A stretch of DNA of 64,000 bases from Streptomyces sp. YIM 121038 (GTDB taxonomy: Bacteria > Actinomycetota > Actinomycetes > Streptomycetales > Streptomycetaceae), in the NCBI RefSeq assembly GCF_006088715.1, contig NZ_CP030771.1, positions 4,970,001 through 5,034,000 of the forward strand, read 5' to 3'. Position 1 is the first letter of the stretch. Every line of letters begins with the position of its first letter. Made by a program: the position numbers and the translations under genes. Under the pieces are notes generated by a model, which did no database searches, was not told the DNA's origin, and worked only from the letters and a program-made list of their open reading frames with translations. Shown here one piece after another: positions 58,072 through 64,000 of this stretch.

Positions 58072-58111
58072 GATCGAACGGGATCCAGTGGGGTCCAGCG
58101 GGACGAAGACG
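58072..58111. repeat. 10-bp-period direct repeats left of site C
   Basis: GATCGAACG, GATCCAGTG, GGTCCAGCG and GACGAAGAC begin at 58072, 58082, 58092 and 58102, exactly 10 bp apart, matching the arrays at A and B. Confidence 0.62.
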
Positions 58112-58140
58112 GGGGTGTTTGTCCCGGTATCTCATTAAAA

Positions 58141-58216
58141 TCGCAGGTCAGGAAGATAACGATTGTGGGTTCGACTCCCCTAGGCTCCACCCCTGGAGAG
58201 CCCCTTTTACCTGGGG
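58141..58216. other. Attachment-like site C (chromosome junction)
   Basis: Core 58167-58190 is identical to A and B. The left arm TCGCAGGTCAG is conserved; the right arm TTTACCTGGGG is diverged but in the same place, and no right-hand palindrome follows. This fits a junction whose right side is chromosome. Confidence 0.78.
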
Positions 58217-58241
58217 AAACGTAGGGTGAAGGGGCTCTTTT
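58197..58241. terminator. Terminator after site C
   Basis: AGAGCCCCTT and AAGGGGCTCT form a perfect 10-bp stem followed by TTTT. It directly follows the tRNA-like 3' end, as a tRNA or tmRNA terminator would, and faces the convergent LtrA gene. Confidence 0.75.
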
Positions 58242-58251
58242 GCGGTGTTGG

Positions 58252-59454
58252 TCAGGGCGGTGGGGCGGCGGGCCGGGTGGCGAGCCGGATGCCGGTGGCC
58301 ACCGTGCAGGTCAGGGCGAGGCCCGCCAGGGGGACGGCCCAGTGACCGGCGAGGCTGCTGGCCAGGACCAGGACGGCGCCGACGGGCAGGACGGCGTGCT
58401 GGGCGGTGCCGCGCTTGAAGTGCCGGGCGTGCACGGCCCAGGTCGTGATCATGAACAGCGCGGTCGGCAGGGTGACGGCGAGGGACGCGGCGAGCGTCGA
58501 GATGTGGGCGTGGTGGGTGGCCTGCTCGACGGCGACCTCGATGCCCGCGCCGATCGCGGCGGCCGAGCCGAAGATCACATAGTGGCTGTAGGCCCAGAGG
58601 AACGGGTGCTGGTGGGTGGCCAGGTACTCGTGGATGGGCACGGCGAAGTAGATCCAGAACGCGGCGAAGACGATGAGCAGCCCGCCGGCCGCGATCGGCA
58701 GCAGGTCGTCCAGGGCCGCGGACTCGTCCAGGGCCGAGCGCACCGCGACGGTGGCGGCGGCGATGGTTTCGCCGAGCACGATGAGGGTGAAGAGGCCGTA
58801 GCGCTCGGCGATGTGGTGCGGGTGCCAGGTGGTGCGGTAGTGCTGCTCGGCGAAGGCGGGCACCGCGAGGTCGGCGGCGGCCAGCGGCACGAACCCCCAC
58901 CACCAGGCGGCGTCCGGAAGCAGCAGCAGGACGACCCAGCCGACCTGCACGACCACGAGGCCGACGGCGTAGCGCAGGGCGGTCTGCCGGGCGGCCCCCG
59001 TCTCGCCGCGCGCGGCGCGCAGCCACTGGAAGGCGAGCGCCACCCGCATGATCACGTAGCCGGTGATGGCGACGGCGTAGTCGCCCTGGTCGAAGGCCCG
59101 GGGGATCCCGGCGGAGAGCACGAGGACGCCCACCATCTGCACGAACGTGGCGATCCTGTAGGGGACGTCGTCGGTGTCGTAGGCGGAGGCGAACCAGGTG
59201 AAGTTCACCCAGGCCCACCAGATGGCGAAGAAGACCAGGAGATAGCCGCCGATGCCGTGGCCGGGGTCGCCCTCGGCGATCGCGTGCACGAGCCGGGCGC
59301 CCGCCTGCGCCACCGCGACCACGAAACACAGGTCGAAGAGCAGCTCCAGTGGGGTCGCCGTGCGGTGCGGCTCGTCGCGGCTCCGGGCCGTCATGCGCAC
59401 GAGCGGTACCACTGACCGGCCGTGCCCCACGCCTGACGGGGTGTCCTCGCTCAT
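58252..59454 (-). CDS. LtrA family membrane protein
   Basis: This 400-residue protein has about eleven predicted membrane helices and the LtrA (low temperature requirement A) signatures: TATPLELLFDLCFVVAVAQ near the N-terminus, AIWWAWVNFTWFASAYDTDD, and HIAERYGLFTLIVLGETIAA. The family is widespread in actinobacteria; a transport or redox-linked role has been suggested but is not settled. GGGAGG lies 7 bases before the ATG at 59454. Very high GC and regular codon use mark it as chromosomal. Confidence 0.9.
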   Translation of the reverse strand: MSEDTPSGVGHGRSVVPLVRMTARSRDEPHRTATPLELLFDLCFVVAVAQAGARLVHAIAEGDPGHGIGGYLLVFFAIWWAWVNFTWFASAYDTDDVPYRIATFVQMVGVLVLSAGIPRAFDQGDYAVAITGYVIMRVALAFQWLRAARGETGAARQTALRYAVGLVVVQVGWVVLLLLPDAAWWWGFVPLAAADLAVPAFAEQHYRTTWHPHHIAERYGLFTLIVLGETIAAATVAVRSALDESAALDDLLPIAAGGLLIVFAAFWIYFAVPIHEYLATHQHPFLWAYSHYVIFGSAAAIGAGIEVAVEQATHHAHISTLAASLAVTLPTALFMITTWAVHARHFKRGTAQHAVLPVGAVLVLASSLAGHWAVPLAGLALTCTVATGIRLATRPAAPPP

Positions 59455-59694
59455 CGTCGTGCCTCCCGCGCCCGGGTCCGGCCGGATGACGGCCGTTTGC
59501 TTCCAGAATGTCCCGGGACGGGGTGGGCCGCAGCGCGTCGGTGGGTGAGTGCAACGTAGATGTTCGCTCGCGCAATGAACGTGGGGCCCGCCTTGAGGTG
59601 TCAAGGCGGGCCCCATGTCGATCTTCGTGGCATTTCCGCAGGTCAGAGTCGTTTGGTGGGGTGGCAGTGTGGCCGCTGACCCTGGTTCAGATCA

Positions 59695-60579
59695 TTACGC
59701 TCGGTCACCGAATCGGCGGTTCAGACGCCGCACGAGCACTCCGGCCCCGATGAGGAGGCCGCTCGCGGTGACGAGGGCGACGGTGCTGCCGGAGCCGGTC
59801 TGGGGCATCTCCGGCGGCCGAGAGGTGCTGGGCGAGGGCGACGGCGGCCCCGAGGTGGGCGGCCCCGAGGTCGGCGGCTGCGACGTCGGGGGCTGCGACG
59901 TCGGCGGGGTGGAGGTCGGGGGCTGCGACGTGGGCGGCTGCGAGGTGGGCGGCTTCGTCGTCGGAGGCGGGGTCGTGGGCGGCTTCGTGGTGGGCGGCGT
60001 GTGCGACGGCGGCGTGGAGGGGGTGTCGCCGTAGCCGGAGGGGCCGTGGTCGTCGCCGTAACCGGAATCCTCGGGGCCGCCGTAGCCGGTCTCGCCGCCG
60101 TCTCCGTAGCCGTCCGCGTAGCCGTGCTCGTCGGTACTGCCGTAGCCGGAGCCGTGCTCGTCGGTATCGCCGTAGCCGGAGCCGTGCGTGGTGTCGTCAC
60201 CGTCATCCGGTGCGTTCCCGTGGTTCGTGGAGGGCGTGTCCGCGTCGGGGCCGTGGTGGCCGTATCCGCCCTGGTGGTCGTATCCGCCCGCCGATGACGG
60301 GGCGTCAGCCCGCTTGTCGGTGGCGGATGCTGGGGCCTCGGCTCTGTCGGCGGCGGCGCTGTCGGAGGCCGTGCCGCCGGCGGGTGACTCGGCCTTCCGC
60401 GCGGTGGACCCCGCTGGGGCAGGTGGTGCCGCCGCGGCCGGGGGTGGCGCGTGCACCTCGGCAGCTCCTGGCGTCTGATCGGCGTCCCCGGCCAGGGCCG
60501 TGCCGCACGCGACGCCGACGGCGCAGGCCGTACCGACGGCCATGGCCAAGGCCGTCCCGGACTTTCTCAGAACTCGCAT
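59695..60579 (-). CDS. Surface protein with GYG repeats and MPQTG sortase signal
   Basis: A 294-residue exported protein: signal peptide (SGTALAMAVGTACAVGVACGTALA), an Ala/Pro-rich region, a Gly/Tyr/Asp/His low-complexity region (GGYDHQGGYGHHG; repeated SGYG), and a Pro/Thr-rich stalk built from repeated PPTSQ/PPTTK units. MPQTG near residue 258, a hydrophobic helix and a basic tail follow. It is probably sortase-anchored on aerial hyphae beside rodlins and chaplins; the exact role is unknown. Confidence 0.8.
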   Translation of the reverse strand: MRVLRKSGTALAMAVGTACAVGVACGTALAGDADQTPGAAEVHAPPPAAAAPPAPAGSTARKAESPAGGTASDSAAADRAEAPASATDKRADAPSSAGGYDHQGGYGHHGPDADTPSTNHGNAPDDGDDTTHGSGYGDTDEHGSGYGSTDEHGYADGYGDGGETGYGGPEDSGYGDDHGPSGYGDTPSTPPSHTPPTTKPPTTPPPTTKPPTSQPPTSQPPTSTPPTSQPPTSQPPTSGPPTSGPPSPSPSTSRPPEMPQTGSGSTVALVTASGLLIGAGVLVRRLNRRFGDRA

Positions 60580-60788
60580 GATCGGATCCCTCCATGCAGA
60601 CAATCTGGTTAATCCGCATCCAAACAGGGCACTTTTGCTCCGCCGCCGATGACTCGCGGAAGGGGATGCGTGCCGCTCGCGCCTTCACCCGACCGGAAGA
60701 CGAGCGGCGGGCGTGGCGCCGCCGAAGACGCGTTCGGGGCCGGCCACGGCGGTGGCCGGCCCCGAACGGTGGCGGGAGGGAGGAGGCG

Positions 60789-61196
60789 TCAGTGGTTGCC
60801 GGCGCCGTTGCCCGAGAGGATCGGGATGTCGCTGAGGATGTGCGACAGCGGCTCGTCGCCCTTGGCCTGCGTCGAGTTCTCGACACACTGCTGGTTCTGC
60901 GGGGCGGACAGGACGTTGATGTCCTGGACGGCGACCGGGACCAGGCCGACGATGGAGCCCGCGTTCACCTTGGCCGGCAGGCCGATGCAGGGCTTGTTGA
61001 GCGAGCCCTGGACGAGCGACATCTGCGGGCTCATGTTGCCGTGCGTCGCGGAGTTGCCGAACGCCTGCGAGGCACCGTTGCCGCTCTTCGAGGTGGTGCC
61101 CGAGTCGTTGCCGATGGCGAGGGCCTGCGGGGCCGCGACGGCCGACATGCCCGCGACGGACGCGGCGATGGCGGCGGAGGCCAGGACCTTCTTCAT
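60789..61196 (-). CDS. Rodlin (third copy)
   Basis: A 135-residue rodlin: signal peptide ([24 protein letters not shown]), [36 protein letters not shown], and the family end [17 protein letters not shown] with [14 protein letters not shown]. Rodlins order chaplin amyloid into paired rodlets on aerial hyphae and spores. Most rodlin loci hold one or two genes; this is an extra copy, in the same direction as the 61777 gene. Confidence 0.92.
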   Translation of the reverse strand: MKKVLASAAIAASVAGMSAVAAPQALAIGNDSGTTSKSGNGASQAFGNSATHGNMSPQMSLVQGSLNKPCIGLPAKVNAGSIVGLVPVAVQDINVLSAPQNQQCVENSTQAKGDEPLSHILSDIPILSGNGAGNH

Positions 61197-61488
61197 GTGG
61201 GTTCCCTTCGGAAAGTGGCTCCGTTACGGAGCGCGTGATGATCAACTGAGTGATGGCGCCGGAGTTGCGCCCCTCGACCCGGTCGGACCATTAGTGAGGT
61301 CATCGCTCAAAACGTGGAATCGTGGCACCGACCGGGTGTCGCTCGGGTATTACAGGGGTGTCGCCCGCGCGTATCCGAAGCGACCACCCGCTGTTTTGCC
61401 GGGCGGGCAATCAGGTACGTAGGTCAAGTACGCAAAAGGCGATCGAGTACGTAAGACAGCGAAAGCTTCACGGTGTCGAGGTGAGGGC

Positions 61489-61680
61489 ATGAGCAACCCT
61501 GGCGGAAAATGGCAGAGGCAGGGTGTCATTCCGGTCAGCAGGCGTTCCTCGGAATGCCGCGTTGAGCCGATCTATGAATCACTTCTGCACAAGTGGAGTG
61601 CTCAGGGAAAGACAGTTCCGGGCCGACCCGATCAGGAGTGGCAGAAGCTCGTGGGACGTGACTTCTGGCCCCGGTCCTGA
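61489..61680 (+). CDS. Possible small protein between rodlins (63 aa)
   Basis: A 63-residue basic, tryptophan-rich protein (NPGGKWQRQGVIPVSRR; HKWSAQGKTVPGRPDQEWQKL) with GAGGTGAGG before its ATG. No family is recognised. It lies in the 580-bp gap between two minus-strand rodlin genes. The composition is plausible for a real gene, but non-coding DNA cannot be excluded. Confidence 0.4.
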   Translation: MSNPGGKWQRQGVIPVSRRSSECRVEPIYESLLHKWSAQGKTVPGRPDQEWQKLVGRDFWPRS

Positions 61681-61776
61681 GTCGGCCCGGGCCCGGTGCG
61701 GGGCGCCCCCTCACAGCACAGCGGGCCGCCGAGGAGAGCGTGGCGGCCCGCTGGTACCGGGGGCGACGGGCGGACG

Positions 61777-62187
61777 TCAGTGGTTGCCCACGCCGTTGCC
61801 GGACAGGACGGGAATGTCGTTGAGGATGTGCGACAGCGGCTCGTCGCCCTTGGCCTGCGTCGAGTTCTCGACACACTGCTGGTTCTGCGGCGCCGACAGG
61901 ATCGGGATGTCCTGGACGGCGACCGGGACCACGCCGACGATCGAGCCCACGTTGGCCTTGGCCGGCAGGCCGATGCAGGGCTTGTTGAACGAGCCCTGGA
62001 TGAGTGCCATCTGCGGGCTCATGTTGCCGTGCGTGGCGAAGTTGCCGAACTCCTGCGAAGCGCCGTTGCCGCTCGCCGAGGTGGTGCCGTGGTCGTTGCC
62101 GATGGCGCTCGCGGTGGGTGCCATCGCGGCGGTCATGCCTACTGCGGAAGCGGTGACCGCGGTCGCGGCCATTACCTTCTTGAGCAC
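61777..62187 (-). CDS. rdlB: Rodlin, RdlB position
   Basis: A 136-residue rodlin with signal peptide (AATAVTASAVGMTAAMAPTASA), [39 protein letters not shown] and the conserved [20 protein letters not shown] end. It is divergent from the 62527 rodlin, the layout of rdlA/rdlB in S. coelicolor, so it is placed as rdlB by position. Export is by Sec; the protein assembles outside the hypha with chaplins. Confidence 0.9.
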   Translation of the reverse strand: MLKKVMAATAVTASAVGMTAAMAPTASAIGNDHGTTSASGNGASQEFGNFATHGNMSPQMALIQGSFNKPCIGLPAKANVGSIVGVVPVAVQDIPILSAPQNQQCVENSTQAKGDEPLSHILNDIPVLSGNGVGNH

Positions 62188-62526
62188 AGGATTTCCCTTC
62201 TGATGAGCCCCGTCTCAGCCCCTTCCAGGAGCACTTTGGGTAACTACCGCTATGGCCAGTGGTTGCTCCGGTTCACTCGGATGGCCCACCTGCGGGATAT
62301 GAACCTCCTACTTCCCTGCAGAGATGGGTGGAAGTAGAAGAAATGACAAAAGGACAAGGGTGGTGCGATCAGCTGATTTCTGTGCTGCGGACGTGTTGTC
62401 GGTGCGGTGTCGAGTCCTCTCCGGGAAAAGGATCCGATGGGGTGAACGTGCGCAACCGTGCGCCTGGTAGGCCTGTTGAACCGGGCTGAAGCAAGCCGTG
62501 TCTCTGTCCAGGAAAAGGAACAGGAA
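62188..62526. promoter_or_regulatory. Divergent rodlin promoter region
   Basis: The 340-bp gap between the divergent rodlin genes is AT-richer than the coding DNA (for example around 62330-62400) and must carry both promoters, which are developmentally controlled in relatives. Both genes have purine-rich ribosome sites (AGAAGGGAAAT; AGGAAAAGGAACAGGAA). Confidence 0.55.
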
Positions 62527-62937
62527 ATGCTTAAGAAGTCAATGGCAGCGGCCGCGGTCGCCGCGTCCGTCGTCGGAATGTCTGCCGCCGCCGCGCCCAC
62601 CGCGCTGGCCATTGGTGACGACAACGGCACCCACTCGATGAGCGGCAACGACGCCAAGCAGGCGTTCGGCAACTCGGCCACGCACGGCCACATGAGCCCG
62701 CAGCTCTCGGCCGTCCAGGGCTCGCTGAACAAGCTGTGTGCGGGCGTGCCGATCAAGGCCAACGTGGGCTCGATCGTCGGCCTGGTCCCGGTCGCCGTCC
62801 AGGACATCCCGATCCTGTCCGCCCCGCAGAACCAGCAGTGTGTCGAGAACTCGACGCAGGCCAAGGGCGACGAGCCGCTGTCGCACATCCTGGACGACAT
62901 CTCCGCGCTGTCCGGCAACGGTGTGAAGAACGGCTGA
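62527..62937 (+). CDS. rdlA: Rodlin, RdlA position
   Basis: A 136-residue rodlin: signal peptide ([24 protein letters not shown]), [40 protein letters not shown] and the [20 protein letters not shown] end. The ATG at 62527 is preceded by AAGGAACAGGAA; the open frame extends further left without a start signal. Its place between the divergent rodlin and the chaplins matches rdlA. The ~350 bp to the chaplin gene hold only its promoter. Confidence 0.92.
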   Translation: MLKKSMAAAAVAASVVGMSAAAAPTALAIGDDNGTHSMSGNDAKQAFGNSATHGHMSPQLSAVQGSLNKLCAGVPIKANVGSIVGLVPVAVQDIPILSAPQNQQCVENSTQAKGDEPLSHILDDISALSGNGVKNG

Positions 62938-63289
62938 TCGCACCGCGCTTTCCCGGGTCGCCCGGGCCGCCCGTACCTCGTTTTCGGGGGTGGCGGCCCG
63001 GGCGGCCCTTTTCTGTGCCCGTGTGTTGTGCGGCTGCGCCGTGCGGGCTGGGCTTCCGATCCTTTCGGACGCTTCGGTCCGGCTTTCACGCATGGCGTGT
63101 TCAACTCTCCCTGCTTCAGGGCTTCTTGGTCTGCTGAGTCAATCGAGTGAAATTCCGAATCGCGTCACCGTCTCGGTTTCCTCGCCCAGTTCCACTCGTT
63201 AACAGGACTCAGGTCACGGTGCGGGAAGCAAATATTGACCGCCCGGTTTCGACCGCCGTATAGGCGTGACCCGACAGAAGGGAAATGTT

Positions 63290-63523
63290 GTGAAGCTCAA
63301 AAAGAGCGCTGCCATCGTCGCGGGCGCGGTTCTGGCTCTGGGTGTGGCTTCCCCGGCGTTCGCCGACGCCGACGCCAAGGGTGGCGCGCACGGCTCCCCG
63401 GGCGTGCTGTCCGGCAACGTCATCCAGGTTCCCGTCCACGTTCCCGTCAACGTGTGCGGCAACAGCGTCGACCTGATCGCGCTGCTGAACCCGGCGTTCG
63501 GCAACACCTGCGTCAACGACTGA
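63290..63523 (+). CDS. chpD: Short chaplin, ChpD position
   Basis: A 77-residue short chaplin: signal peptide (KKSAAIVAGAVLALGVASPAFA) and one chaplin domain, HGSPGVLSGNVIQVPVHVPV then NVCGNSVDLIALLNPAFGN, with the two conserved cysteines. Short chaplins are secreted, self-assemble into amyloid at the air-water interface and let aerial hyphae escape the medium. The start is GTG 63290 after AAGGGAAAT. Confidence 0.92.
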   Translation: MKLKKSAAIVAGAVLALGVASPAFADADAKGGAHGSPGVLSGNVIQVPVHVPVNVCGNSVDLIALLNPAFGNTCVND

Positions 63524-63620
63524 CGCAGCCAGCCCAGCTGTTCAGGCTGCGCCTTCGCCGGCCTTGGCGTACCACTCGGTGCCAAGGCCGGCTCCACCGC
63601 ACAGAGGAAGATCACTAGAT

Positions 63621-64000
63621 TGCGACAGGCCCTCAGTAAAGGAATGCTCTCCGCCGCCGCGGCGTCGAGCATCCTGTCTCTGTCTGGCACCTCCGCCCTC
63701 GCGGCTGACGCGAGCGGAGCGGCCCACGGTTCTCCCGGCCTCCTGTCGGGCAACAGCGTGCAGGCCCCGGTGGAAGTGCCGGTGAACGTCTGCGGCAACA
63801 CCGCCGATGCTGCGGCAGGCCTCAACCCGGCGACCGGCAACAGCTGCGCGAACACAGGGCGGTCGGCCCACCCCGAGCGCGTCGCCGCCGCCCGCGCGCA
63901 GCAGCAGCCGGTGGCTCCCGCCCACGAGACGACCACGCCCGCGCGTGAGGCGACGACCGCCGCCCGGGAGGTGAAGAAGCCCGCCCACGTGGCGAATCCC
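63621..64000 (+). CDS. chpA: Long chaplin, ChpA position, 3' end outside window
   Basis: The visible 126 residues begin with TTG (MRQ, as in other long chaplins), then a signal peptide and a chaplin domain (HGSPGLLSGNSVQAPVEVPV; NVCGNTADAAAGLNPATGN). A hydrophilic Ala/Thr/Glu-rich linker still runs at the window edge. Long chaplins have two chaplin domains and a sortase signal that anchors them to the wall; these should follow right of the window. GAGGA precedes the TTG. The position after a short chaplin matches chpA. Confidence 0.88.

Larger units (their letters stand above)
47120..58178. mobile_element. Element between att-like sites B and C
   Basis: This 11-kb unit is bounded by attachment-like cores and carries the same palindrome at both ends (47184, 58044). 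It holds broken IS630 and IS5 copies, seven exported or membrane protein genes, and a decayed flavoprotein gene. No integrase is visible, so it is either a relic or trans-mobilised. Confidence 0.62.

Noticed and set aside
59780..60000. Tandem DNA repeat element in the GGC/GTC-rich stretch
   Set aside because: The repeats encode the Pro/Thr stalk (PPTSQ, PPTTK units) of the MPQTG surface protein, so they are coding repeats.

Overview
This is high-GC DNA (most ORFs G/C-rich at the third position, GTG/TTG starts, WhiB, rodlin, chaplin and XRE-DUF397 genes), so the host is a Streptomyces or close relative. The left ~58 kb is mobile DNA. The right ~6 kb is chromosome, with the gene order known from Streptomyces coelicolor around rdlB-rdlA-chpD-chpA.

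Layout. (1) 1-43.66 kb is most of a large integrative conjugative element (ICE); its left end lies outside the window. It carries a MobF/TrwC-type relaxase-helicase (1.3-5.8 kb), a cargo block (5.8-20.4 kb) with an FxLD-type lanthipeptide cluster (precursor, PIMT-like methyltransferase, LanB, LanC, extra SpaB_C-type enzyme) and two XRE-type regulators, a conjugative type IV secretion locus (20.4-33.5 kb: VirD4-, VirB4-, SCO6880-, VirB6-, VirB8/TcpC-, VirB2-like proteins, a SLT-NlpC/P60 wall hydrolase, a lipoprotein and a LAKTG surface adhesin), a replication and regulation block (33.9-40.7 kb: DUF2637 protein, DnaC-like loader, initiator with internal iterons, WhiB, excisionase-like HTH, double-XRE repressor) and right-end cargo (quinone oxidoreductase plus IclR regulator). 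(2) 43.66-47.12 kb is a small island with a DprA-like gene overlapping a phosphoribosyltransferase gene, the arrangement of the ShosTA toxin-antitoxin/defence family, plus one unknown gene. (3) 47.12-58.18 kb is a third unit with broken IS630 and IS5 transposases, a row of secreted or envelope proteins rich in TTA codons, and a decayed flavoprotein gene. (4) 58.2-64 kb is chromosome: an LtrA membrane protein, an MPQTG surface protein, three rodlins and two chaplins.

The units are separated by three copies of one attachment-like site (43.66, 47.12 and 58.18 kb). Each has an identical 24-bp core that reads as the 3' end of an alanine-type tRNA or tmRNA, inverted arms centred on the core, 10-bp-period direct repeats on the left, and a palindrome about 124 bp to the left. 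This implies tandem integration of a large ICE and two smaller elements that show no integrase of their own. The initiator gene at 37.2-38.1 kb appears to contain the replication origin (four sites at about 21-bp spacing plus a 15-bp-arm palindrome), with a helicase-loader gene downstream, as in phage lambda O/P.

All functions are read from sequence motifs and remembered family features; no database search was run.
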